Assembly: GCA_050943735.1 (NCBI GenBank)
Contig: JBMNPT010000008.1
Location: 1-64,000 of the forward strand
Length of the DNA: 64,000 nt
Direction of reading: 5' to 3'
From: JBMNPT01 sp050943735
GTDB taxonomy: Bacteria > Bacillota > Clostridia > Oscillospirales > RGIG577
A program made the position numbers and the translations under genes. Of this stretch, positions 49,960 through 57,255 are shown in pieces. The notes beneath the pieces were generated by a model, which worked only from the letters and a program-made list of their open reading frames with translations, made no database searches and had not been told where the DNA came from. Position 1 is the first letter of the stretch. Each line of letters begins with the position of its first letter.

Positions 49960-50574
49960 TCAGGAGGCGGTTTGCTCCACAGCCGCGGCTTGTGCCACCA
50001 GCTGCAGTTCATCACCGCTGTCCGCTCGGTAGGTGGCAATGCTCTGGCGCATATAGTCGCTGTCGTCCACCTGCATTTCGCCGGTGCGAGGATGTACCGT
50101 CACATATATCTCTGAAGGCTCCACGTCGGGGGAGGAATTGGTGGCGGCCTTTACCACAAAGTAATAAACACCCTGCAAACTCTCCCGGCTGCTCCAGTCT
50201 TTGGGCTGGAAAGTGGGGAGCGAAAAACAGTACGCCGCTCCATATTCATCGGCCACCTTTTGCGCTGCCTGCTGAAAGGTCACCCGGGGCGTCGTCATGG
50301 CAAACAGCACCAGAATCACGGTGATCACACCGCCGCCCAGAGCCAGCCGGCCCCATTGCTTTTTCATACCCGCCTCAATGACAAAGGGCAGGCAGGCCAC
50401 CGCAATGGCCGCGGCATTGATATAGTTGAGGCTGTACAGCCACAAAAAGTCCGAGCTATTGCGCAGGTGTAAATACCCGGCGGTGAGCAGAAACAGCAGC
50501 ACCGACACCCCCAGCAGCCACAGACGGCTGCGGGGAGAACGGCGGGCAGAAGAAGTCTGTCTGGCTGTCATCAT
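49960..50574 (-). CDS. Hypothetical membrane protein after thrS
   Basis: A 204-residue protein not recognised as a known family. It has a basic N-terminus (RQTSSARRSPRSR), three hydrophobic segments (about 18-34, 47-66, 76-93), then a soluble C-terminal domain (~100-204) with a PepSY-like look (TFQQAAQKVADEYG...YFVVKAA...EIYVTVHPRTGEM). It starts three bases after the thrS stop codon and is probably co-transcribed. Membrane topology would put the C-terminal domain outside or inside depending on the helix count; not decided. Confidence 0.65.
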   Translation of the reverse strand: MMTARQTSSARRSPRSRLWLLGVSVLLFLLTAGYLHLRNSSDFLWLYSLNYINAAAIAVACLPFVIEAGMKKQWGRLALGGGVITVILVLFAMTTPRVTFQQAAQKVADEYGAAYCFSLPTFQPKDWSSRESLQGVYYFVVKAATNSSPDVEPSEIYVTVHPRTGEMQVDDSDYMRQSIATYRADSGDELQLVAQAAAVEQTAS

Positions 50575-50577
50575 TCG

Positions 50578-52527
50578 TCACCCAATGACCTTGCGGTCCA
50601 CTACGTCCACGATTTCCGCCACGAAGTCCTGACAGGACATCACACGGTTTGCCTGCTGGCCCCGCAGACGCACAGACACTTCGCCCTTTTCCACCTCGCT
50701 GTCGCCGATGATCAGCATATAGGGGATCTTTTCCATCTGGGCTTCCCGAATCTTAAAGCCGGTCTTTTCGCTGCGGGTATCCACCGTCACCCGGATGCCC
50801 TTAGCTTCCAGAGCGGCCTTCACCTGATCGCAGTAGTCGTTGTGCCGGTCGGCGATGGGCAGAATCCGTACCTGTTCCGGACACATCCAGCAGGGCAGAG
50901 CGCCGGCGTATTTTTCGATCAGCAGAGCCAGGGTACGTTCGTAGCAGCCCATGCTGGTACGGTGGATGATATAGGGATTGACCTTCTTGCCATCCCGGTC
51001 CACATATTCCATGCCAAACTTTTTGGCCAGCAGCAGGTCGATCTGAATGGTTACAAGAGTATCTTCCTTGCCGAACACATTCTTGCACTGGATGTCCAGC
51101 TTGGGACCATAGAAAGCCGCCTCATCAATGCCCACAGTGTAGTCCACACCCAGATGATCCAGAATGCGGCCCATGATGCTTTGAGCTTCATCCCATTGCT
51201 CGGGAGTGCCCTCGTACTTGTTTTCCGGATTGGCCGGATCCCACTGAGAGAACCGGAAGGTGCAGTCTTCCAACAGGCCCAGGGTACCAAGGCAATATTT
51301 GGCAAGATCCAGACAGCCCTTAAATTCCTCTTCCAGCTGGTCGGGACGGATAATCAGATGACCCTCGGAAATGGTGAACTGCCGCACCCGGATCAGGCCG
51401 TGCATTTCGCCGGAGGCCTCGTTGCGGAACAGCGTGGAGGTCTCGCCCAGACGCATGGGCAGATCCCGGTAGGAGCGGCCCCGATTGAGGAATACCTGAT
51501 ACTGGAAGGGACAGGTCATGGGGCGCAGCGCAAAGCACTCCTTGGTCTCATCATGAGGATCGCCAATGATGAACATGCCGTCCAGATAGTGATCCCAGTG
51601 GCCGGAAATTTTATAGAGATCGCTCTTGGCCATCAGAGGAGTCTTGGTGAGTTGATAGCCGCGCTTCTGTTCCTCGTCCTCAATCCAGCGCTGCAGCAGC
51701 TGAATCACCCGCGCGCCCTTGGGCAGCAGGATGGGCAGGCCCTGACCTACGCAGTCCACCGTAGTGAAGTACTCCAGCTCCCGGCCCAGTCGGTTGTGAT
51801 CCCGCTTTTTGGCCTCCTCCAACTTGGTCAGATGCTCTTCCAGCATAGCCGCCTTGGGGAAGGAAACGCCGTAGATCCGGCGCAGCATTTTGTTTTTCTC
51901 GCTGCCCCGCCAGTAGGCACCGGTGACGCTGAGCAGCTTGATGGCCTTGATGCCGGAGATGTCCTGCAGATGAGGACCGGCGCACAGGTCGGTAAACTCA
52001 TCACCCTGTTTGTAGAAGGAGATCACAGCGTCCTCGGGCAGGTCACGGATCAGCTCTTCCTTGTAGGGCTCGTCCTGCTCTTTGGCCCAGGCCAGCGCCT
52101 CTTCCCGAGACAGTTCAAACCGGGTGAGAGCCAGCTTTTCCTTGACGATCTTCTTCATCTCGTCCTCAATGCGGGAAAGCTCCTCCGGGGTCCACTGCTC
52201 CTCGGTGTCAAAATCATAGTAAAATCCATTGTCGGTGGAAGGGCCAATGGCCAGCTTCACCTGAGGGTACAACCGCTTGACCGCCTGGGCCAGCACATGA
52301 GAAGTGGTGTGCCAGAAGGTCTTTTTGCCCTCCATATCATCAAAGGTCAGCACTTTGAAGTCACAATCAGTGGTGAGCGGAGTGTTCAAGTCCATGGTAG
52401 TGCCATTGATCTGCACCGCCATGGCGGCCCGATACAGCCCCATGCTGATGTCCTTGGTCACCTGCGCTGCGGACACACCGCTTTCGTACTCTTTTTCGCT
52501 TCCGTCTGCCAGTTTGATCTTGATCAT
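50578..52527 (-). CDS. thrS: Threonyl-tRNA synthetase
   Basis: Charges tRNA-Thr. Full-length, 649 residues: TGS domain (1-62), editing domain with HTTSHVLAQAVKRLYP, class II catalytic core (motif 2 around FRNEASGEMHGLIRVRQF; motif 3 HRTSMGCYERTLALLIEKYAG) and anticodon domain (VRILPIADRHNDYC to the end). The start follows AGGAGAAG. It is driven by a consensus promoter with only ~90 nt of leader, too short for a T-box, in contrast to many Firmicutes thrS genes. Confidence 0.96.
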   Translation of the reverse strand: MIKIKLADGSEKEYESGVSAAQVTKDISMGLYRAAMAVQINGTTMDLNTPLTTDCDFKVLTFDDMEGKKTFWHTTSHVLAQAVKRLYPQVKLAIGPSTDNGFYYDFDTEEQWTPEELSRIEDEMKKIVKEKLALTRFELSREEALAWAKEQDEPYKEELIRDLPEDAVISFYKQGDEFTDLCAGPHLQDISGIKAIKLLSVTGAYWRGSEKNKMLRRIYGVSFPKAAMLEEHLTKLEEAKKRDHNRLGRELEYFTTVDCVGQGLPILLPKGARVIQLLQRWIEDEEQKRGYQLTKTPLMAKSDLYKISGHWDHYLDGMFIIGDPHDETKECFALRPMTCPFQYQVFLNRGRSYRDLPMRLGETSTLFRNEASGEMHGLIRVRQFTISEGHLIIRPDQLEEEFKGCLDLAKYCLGTLGLLEDCTFRFSQWDPANPENKYEGTPEQWDEAQSIMGRILDHLGVDYTVGIDEAAFYGPKLDIQCKNVFGKEDTLVTIQIDLLLAKKFGMEYVDRDGKKVNPYIIHRTSMGCYERTLALLIEKYAGALPCWMCPEQVRILPIADRHNDYCDQVKAALEAKGIRVTVDTRSEKTGFKIREAQMEKIPYMLIIGDSEVEKGEVSVRLRGQQANRVMSCQDFVAEIVDVVDRKVIG

Positions 52528-52622
52528 TTTTTCTTCTCCTTTCGACGCGGCACTACGAACGCCGCCGCCATTGCATCCGCGACTCTGCCGCGGACAGACG
52601 CCCTTTTGCGTCTGTATGTTCT

Positions 52623-52651
52623 ATTATAGGAGTGTCAAATTGGAATGTCAA
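52623..52651 (-). promoter_or_regulatory. Consensus promoter of thrS
   Basis: TTGACA (52646-52651), 17 bp, TATAAT (52623-52628) on the minus strand: an exact consensus. The leader contains two small hairpins (AGACGC/GCGTCT near 52592-52611; CCGCG-rich near 52567-52586). Confidence 0.88.
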
Positions 52652-52679
52652 CCGCCAGAAGCCGCCAGTTAGGCCAAAT

Positions 52680-52714
52680 AAAAGACGGGGAAGAAAGCTC
52701 TTCCCCGTCTTTTT
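52680..52714 (-). terminator. Terminator of the KDG-kinase gene
   Basis: AAAAGACGGGGAAGA (52680-52694) pairs perfectly with TCTTCCCCGTCTTTT (52699-52713) around AAGC. Confidence 0.9.
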
Positions 52715-52725
52715 GCACTGTTTTG

Positions 52726-53673
52726 TCAGCGATAAATCGCTTCGATGTGATTGAGTACCCGATCCAGTTCTCTTCTGGGACGATATCCTTCCATGTCACC
52801 CCGCACACTGATGGCAAAAGCGCCCATGATATTGCCCATTTTTCCGCACAGCTCCAGGGATTTGCCCTCCAGGAAACCGCACAGAAAACCTGCGTCAAAA
52901 GCGTCGCCGGCGCCCACCGGGTCCACCTTTTTGGCGGGATGGGGATCGGACATGATCTGATCACCCCGGTCAGCCACCACAGCACCCTTGCTGCCCAGCT
53001 TGATGGCCATGGAACGGGCGCCGAATTCCCGCAGCTGCCCGATGATGGTGTCCACATCCCGGGTGCCCAGCAGAATTTCCGCCTCGTCCAGTCCCATCAG
53101 CACAATGTCCGACTTTTTCAGGATGGGTAGCAGGGTTTCCTTGGCCTTTTCCCGACTCCACAGCCGCAGACGGATGTTGGGGTCAAAGCTGACCAGCACG
53201 CCGTCCTTTTTGGCCACATCCACAATGTGCATGGTGGCCCGGGCACAGTCATCACTGAGCGCGGGGGTAATGCCCGTCACATGGACCACCCGGGCATCAC
53301 GGATGTAATCCTCATCGATGTCCTCCGGCACCAGCGTGCTGGCGGCACTGCCTTTCCGGTAGTACATGACGGTGGTTTCCTCACCCTCATTGATCTGCTT
53401 GAACATCACACCGGTGGGATGGGTGGGGTCCATCACCACGCGGCTGGTATCCACGCCTTCCCCGCTGATTTCCTTGATGATGTACTCACCAAATACGTCG
53501 TCTCCCACCTTGCTGATCCAGCCGGTGGAATGCCCCAGCTTTTTCAGTCCGGTGGCAAAGTTGCTCTCCGCACCCGCATACCGCTTGCGGAATTCACTGA
53601 CATACTTGAGAGACCCGCTGTCTCTGGGAACAAACAACACCATAGCTTCACCTAAGGTCACTACTTCCGGCAT
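52726..53673 (-). CDS. PfkB family kinase, 2-keto-3-deoxygluconate kinase-like
   Basis: A 315-residue ribokinase-fold sugar kinase. N-terminal VTLGEAMVLFVPRDSG, substrate glycines in YAGAESNFATGLKKLG, and C-terminal anion-hole/catalytic motif DPVGAGDAFDAGFLCGFLEG with the base Asp. Pattern fits KdgK (phosphorylates KDG in hexuronate or Entner-Doudoroff routes), but no KDPG aldolase is adjacent. Start 53673 follows AAAGGAGAG; an ATG two codons earlier abuts the site. Lies 18 bp behind an IclR gene, probably one operon. Confidence 0.85.
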   Translation of the reverse strand: MPEVVTLGEAMVLFVPRDSGSLKYVSEFRKRYAGAESNFATGLKKLGHSTGWISKVGDDVFGEYIIKEISGEGVDTSRVVMDPTHPTGVMFKQINEGEETTVMYYRKGSAASTLVPEDIDEDYIRDARVVHVTGITPALSDDCARATMHIVDVAKKDGVLVSFDPNIRLRLWSREKAKETLLPILKKSDIVLMGLDEAEILLGTRDVDTIIGQLREFGARSMAIKLGSKGAVVADRGDQIMSDPHPAKKVDPVGAGDAFDAGFLCGFLEGKSLELCGKMGNIMGAFAISVRGDMEGYRPRRELDRVLNHIEAIYR

Positions 53674-53691
53674 GATCATCTCTCCTTTGTT

Positions 53692-54447
53692 TCAAATATT
53701 CAAATGAATGATATATCTGCTGGCCTGTTTTGCGGCGTCCGCAAGCAGACGCCGAATCAGCCGCATTTTCTCCTCGTTCCAGCGGAACACCGGCACCGTC
53801 ACACTGAGAGCGGCCACTGCCCGGCCCTCTGTTTCCACCGGCACCGCCACGCAGCACACATCCCGGTCGGATTCCTCCCGTTCATAGGCAAACCCGCTGC
53901 GCCGCACCTCCCGGCACTCCTCCAGCAGCCGGTCCACACTGGTGATGGTGTGGGGCGTCAATGGCTCTAATCCCTGGGGATAAAGAGCCTCCAGCTCTGC
54001 CTGATCAGTGTCCCGCAGCAGCGCCTTGCCGATGGCGGTGCCATAGGCGGGAATCCGCCGCCCGATGGTGGACACCATTCGTACCGGATTGGGGGAATCC
54101 ACCTTGGCCAGATAGAGCACACTGCCGCCCTCTAGCACCCCCAGATGGCAGGTTTCCCCGCAGGCTTCCACCACTTCCCGCATCAGTGACACCACATTTT
54201 CATAGGCGTCGCTGCCGCTGGTGTAACGGCTGCCTGCTTCGAATAGCCCCACTCCTGCGTGATATCGCTGGGTATCGGGTTGAAAAGCCAGATATTTGTG
54301 ATCCCGCAAGGTGTGTAGAATGGGGGTAAGTGTGCTGGCTGGAATGTCCAGTTCATGGGAAATCTGGCTGAGGGTGTATCCCTGCCGGCAGCGGGAAACC
54401 AGCTCCAACACCTGAATCACCCGCCAAGTGGGTTTATGGTCCGCCAT
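53692..54447 (-). CDS. IclR family regulator
   Basis: A 251-residue regulator with N-terminal winged HTH (WRVIQVLELVSRCRQGYTLSQISHELDIPASTLTPILHTL) and C-terminal IclR effector domain (RYHAGVGLFEAGSRY; GKALLRDTDQAELEALYP; VAVPVETEGRAVAALSVTVPV). IclR proteins near kdgK commonly answer to KDG or related sugar acids; that is inferred. Start 54447 has AAAGGCGGCGAGG upstream. Two near-palindromes in its leader are likely its own operators. Confidence 0.88.
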   Translation of the reverse strand: MADHKPTWRVIQVLELVSRCRQGYTLSQISHELDIPASTLTPILHTLRDHKYLAFQPDTQRYHAGVGLFEAGSRYTSGSDAYENVVSLMREVVEACGETCHLGVLEGGSVLYLAKVDSPNPVRMVSTIGRRIPAYGTAIGKALLRDTDQAELEALYPQGLEPLTPHTITSVDRLLEECREVRRSGFAYEREESDRDVCCVAVPVETEGRAVAALSVTVPVFRWNEEKMRLIRRLLADAAKQASRYIIHLNI

Positions 54448-54460
54448 TTCCTCGCCGCCT

Positions 54461-54494
54461 TTCGTATATGCGAATAGCATTCATAATTACGAAT
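54461..54494. promoter_or_regulatory. Tandem IclR operator candidates
   Basis: Near-palindromes TTCGTATATGCGAA (54461-54474) and ATTCATAATTACGAAT (54479-54494) follow each other between promoter and start codon. Confidence 0.5.
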
Positions 54495-54496
54495 TG

Positions 54497-54525
54497 ATTG
54501 TACCACAGTCTTTCTCCCCTGTCAA
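54497..54525 (-). promoter_or_regulatory. Promoter of iclR-kdgK
   Basis: TTGACA (54520-54525), 17 bp, TACAAT (54497-54502) on the minus strand. Confidence 0.8.
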
Positions 54526-54538
54526 TGCGGGAAGATAC

Positions 54539-54571
54539 AAAAATCCCGCAGACCAGTAAGGTCCGCGGGAT
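54539..54571 (-). terminator. Terminator of rex
   Basis: ATCCCGCAGACC (54543-54554) pairs with GGTCCGCGGGAT (54560-54571), one mismatch, followed by T on the minus strand. Confidence 0.8.
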
Positions 54572-54575
54572 GCTG

Positions 54576-55202
54576 TTACGGCTCGTTGGACATCCCGTAA
54601 CACAGGGTCATCAGGCTGTCGCTCAAATGCACATTTTCAAAACACACGCCATCCCGCTGGATATCCATATTGGAAAAGTTCCAAAAACCGGTGACGCCCA
54701 GACCAATCAGCTCATCCACAATGGCGATGGTCTCTCCCTTGGGTACAGTGAGGATGGCCATATCCACCCGGGTTTCCTGCACCAGCTGGGGAATTTCACT
54801 CACATGCCGCACCGGTACCCCATTGATGGTCCGGCCGATCACTGCGTCGCTCACATCAAAAATGCCCACCAGCTGAAAACCCCGGCGTTTGAAATTGATG
54901 TGATTGCTCAGCGCGCGGCCCAGATTGCCGGCGCCCACCAAAATGGCGTTTTTGATGCGGTCCAGCCCCAAAATGCTGCCGATTTCATTGTACAAAATCT
55001 CCACATTGTAGCCGTACCCCTGCTGGCCAAACCCGCCGAAGCAATTGAAATCCTGGCGGATCTGAGAGGCAGTGAGTCCCATTTTTTCGCTCAGGTCCTT
55101 GGACGACACCTTGGTGATGTCATTGGCCAGCAATTCGCCCAAATAGCGATGATACCGCGGCAGCCGGCGGACAACGGCCATGGAGACTCTGTCTTTGCTC
55201 AT
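54576..55202 (-). CDS. rex: Redox-sensing transcriptional repressor Rex
   Basis: A 208-residue NADH/NAD+ sensor controlling fermentation and NAD(H)-linked genes. Winged HTH (RRLPRYHRYLGELL, SSKDLSEKMGLTASQIRQDFNCFGGFGQQGYGY) and Rossmann domain (NAILVGAGNLGRALSNH) are intact, and the domain-swap helix is at the C-terminus. RBS AAAGGGTG. Own promoter and terminator. No clear Rex operator was found in its own leader. Confidence 0.95.
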   Translation of the reverse strand: MSKDRVSMAVVRRLPRYHRYLGELLANDITKVSSKDLSEKMGLTASQIRQDFNCFGGFGQQGYGYNVEILYNEIGSILGLDRIKNAILVGAGNLGRALSNHINFKRRGFQLVGIFDVSDAVIGRTINGVPVRHVSEIPQLVQETRVDMAILTVPKGETIAIVDELIGLGVTGFWNFSNMDIQRDGVCFENVHLSDSLMTLCYGMSNEP

Positions 55203-55334
55203 ACTGATTCACCCTTTCTAAACGGTCCTGTAGACCGGCAATTGGCCGGAAGGTTACTCCGCCGGCTATGTTGGCAGCCATGAGGGACCCTTCTTTACAA
55301 AGTGCCCCAATTCGCTGTGGTTGGTTCTGCTTTT

Positions 55335-55363
55335 ATTGTATAAAACTTCTAGCACTTTGTCAA
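55335..55363 (-). promoter_or_regulatory. Promoter of rex
   Basis: TTGACA (55358-55363), 17 bp, TACAAT (55335-55340) on the minus strand. The ~125-nt leader contains a CCGGCAATTGGCCGG hairpin region near 55233-55247. Confidence 0.75.
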
Positions 55364-55403
55364 TCCTGTAACGATGTCTTTGCACCCATCTGGTTGCCAG
55401 CTT

Positions 55404-55540
55404 TCATGCACAATCTTTGGTATGTTTGCAGAGTTTCCACCGGGTATCCACAGTATCCACAATGTTATCCACAGATAAAACCGCCAAACTACGCCTTTTG
55501 TTCACACTTTGTTGACATTTAGCGTCACAGTTCATCCACA
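55404..55540 (+). repeat. Cluster of DnaA-box-like 9-mers
   Basis: In the 370-bp gap between rex and tsaD the following words lie on the same strand: TCATGCACA (55404), GTATCCACA (55444), GTATCCACA (55453, directly adjacent), TTATCCACA (55465, exact DnaA box), TTGTTCACA (55498) and TCATCCACA (55532). All are within one or two changes of TTATNCACA. The gap has no credible gene. It resembles a DnaA-binding cluster; it lacks dnaA/dnaN and a clear AT-rich unwinding element, so it is not called an origin. Confidence 0.65.
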
Positions 55541-55572
55541 GAAGCCACAGGGCACCGCCGTTTTGGGGCCGT

Positions 55573-56583
55573 TTAGCAGAAATCAATATGTAGTTGTGCC
55601 CGTCCATTGAGAGCACTATTTGCAACATGGCCCGCCAAAAATTCGTAATAAGCCTGGGCTCCGATCATAGCCGCATTGTCTCCGCACAGATGCAGCGGCG
55701 GAATACACAGGGTAAAACCCTCCTCTTTGGCGGCCTGCTGGGCCTTTTCCCGCAAAATGCTGTTGGCGCCCACGCCCCCTGCAATGCACACTGTCCGGGC
55801 TCCTGTTTCCCGGGCCGCCCGAGCCAGTTTATCACACAGCACACCGGCCACCGCCTCGTTGAAGGAGGCCGCCACATCGGCCCGATTCACCGGCAGACCC
55901 TTTTGCTCCTGGTTGTGTACATAATTGATGACCGCCGTCTTCACCCCGCTGAAGGAAAAATCATAGGGTGCGTCCTTGAACTGCACCCGGGGGAAGGCAA
56001 TGGCATCCCGATTGCCCTGCCGGGCCAGCCGGTCGATCTGCACCCCACCGGGATAACTGAGTCCCAGCACCCGGGCTGCCTTGTCAAAGGCCTCTCCCGC
56101 GGCGTCATCCCGGGTACGGCCCAAAATCTCAAAGGATGTGTAGTCTTTGACCCACACAATGTGGCTGTGTCCCCCCGAAGCCACCAGACACAAAAAAGGC
56201 GGAGTCAGCTGGGGGTACTCCAAATAGTTGGCGGCGATGTGTCCCCGGATGTGATGCACCGGAATGAGGGGTTTGCCGGTAGCTGCCGCCAGTCCCTTTG
56301 CAAAATTCACCCCCACCAGCAGCGCGCCGATGAGCCCCGGCGCAAAGGTGACTGCAATGGCATCCATATCCCGCAGGATCAGCCCAGCCTCCTCAATGGC
56401 CTGCTGCGCCACCTGGCTGATGCACTCACTGTGCTTGCGGCTGGCGATTTCAGGCACCACCCCTCCATACAGCTTGTGTATTTCAATCTGGCTGGCCACC
56501 ACATTGGAGAGGATGCGCCGACCATCCTCCACCACCGCGCAGGCGGTTTCATCACAGGAACTCTCAATTGCCAATATCCTCAT
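55573..56583 (-). CDS. tsaD: tRNA t6A37 threonylcarbamoyltransferase TsaD
   Basis: Transfers threonylcarbamoyl to A37 of ANN-decoding tRNAs. It has 336 residues with the ASKHE fold: ILAIESSCDETACAVVEDG, metal-binding histidines in VPEIASRKHSE and VHHIRGHIAANYL, and nucleotide motifs CLVASGGHSHIV and CIAGGVGANSILREKA. GAGGAGGAAG precedes the ATG. Its product is the substrate of MtaB (6.7 kb). Partner genes tsaB and tsaE are not here; rimI is close, as is common. Confidence 0.96.
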   Translation of the reverse strand: MRILAIESSCDETACAVVEDGRRILSNVVASQIEIHKLYGGVVPEIASRKHSECISQVAQQAIEEAGLILRDMDAIAVTFAPGLIGALLVGVNFAKGLAAATGKPLIPVHHIRGHIAANYLEYPQLTPPFLCLVASGGHSHIVWVKDYTSFEILGRTRDDAAGEAFDKAARVLGLSYPGGVQIDRLARQGNRDAIAFPRVQFKDAPYDFSFSGVKTAVINYVHNQEQKGLPVNRADVAASFNEAVAGVLCDKLARAARETGARTVCIAGGVGANSILREKAQQAAKEEGFTLCIPPLHLCGDNAAMIGAQAYYEFLAGHVANSALNGRAQLHIDFC

Positions 56584-56595
56584 CGTTCTTCCTCC

Positions 56596-56805
56596 TCAGT
56601 TGAGCACCATCACGCCCATCATACAGCAGCAGATCCCCATGGAGATCCACACCACTTCCCGCTGCTGCTCCTTCATCTCCTGTTCCAGCGGTTCTCCCGC
56701 TTTGAGCCGCCGGCTCAATTCCGCATACCGTTTGCGCGCGCGAAAATACAGAAACAAAAGCCCACCGCCCAAAATCCAGCAGGCCCAGTTCAACAGAGTT
56801 TCCAT
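56596..56805 (-). CDS. Small membrane protein between rimI and tsaD
   Basis: A 69-residue protein not assigned to a family: an N-terminal helix (LLNWACWILGGGLLFLYF), a basic/charged middle (RARKRYAELSRRLKAGEP...MKEQQREVV) and a C-terminal hydrophobic stretch rich in Cys and Met (ISMGICCCMMGVMVLN). Start at 56805 overlaps the rimI stop (TGATG), supporting translation. Function unknown. Confidence 0.65.
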   Translation of the reverse strand: METLLNWACWILGGGLLFLYFRARKRYAELSRRLKAGEPLEQEMKEQQREVVWISMGICCCMMGVMVLN

Positions 56806-57251
56806 CAGCCCACTCCCTTCTTCCACCAGCTCATCAAAACAGCGTCTTCCACCGGCTGCCGATAATACTTTTTGCGCCGGCCTTCCTCTATAAATCCCAT
56901 CTCTTCATACAGCCTCCGGGCAGGCTGGTTGCTCTCCCGCACCTCCAGCATGAGCCGCTCCACACCGCGTCCGGCACACTGCTCCAGCATGGCCTGCACC
57001 AACCGGCGGGCGATGCCCTGCCGGCGGGCCTGCGGGGCCACCGCCACCTGCATCACATCCGCCTCGGGCCCCATCAGCCGGATGCCCATATACCCCAGCA
57101 CCTGGTCGCCTTCTATGGCTGTCAGCCAGCAGGCGTCGGGGTTTTCCAGTTCCTCTTCCAGCTGCGCCCGGCTCCATGGATCGGAAAAGCACTGCTGTTC
57201 CAGACGGCTAACCGCATCCACGTCTTCCGGCTGCATATTTCGTATTTCCAT
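56805..57251 (-). CDS. rimI: Ribosomal-protein-alanine N-acetyltransferase RimI-like
   Basis: GNAT acetyltransferase of 148 residues: EIRNMQPEDVDAVSRLEQQCFSDPWS at the start, acetyl-CoA motif VAPQARRQGIARRLVQAML, and C-terminal MLEVRESNQPARRLYEEMGF followed by RRKKYY, the RimI pattern. Expected to acetylate the N-terminal alanine of a ribosomal protein (S18 in E. coli). Start 57251 follows AAGGGGTGAGG, four bases after the polA stop. Operon polA-rimI-small protein-tsaD. Confidence 0.88.
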   Translation of the reverse strand: MEIRNMQPEDVDAVSRLEQQCFSDPWSRAQLEEELENPDACWLTAIEGDQVLGYMGIRLMGPEADVMQVAVAPQARRQGIARRLVQAMLEQCAGRGVERLMLEVRESNQPARRLYEEMGFIEEGRRKKYYRQPVEDAVLMSWWKKGVG

Positions 57252-57255
57252 ATCC

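Noticed and set aside
52528..52622. A T-box in front of thrS
   Set aside because: The leader is only ~90 nt and contains no GGTGGTACC-type sequence.
55404..55540. Calling the DnaA-box cluster a chromosomal origin
   Set aside because: No dnaA, dnaN, rpmH or gidA/B genes nearby and no clear AT-rich unwinding region; only a DnaA-binding cluster is supported.
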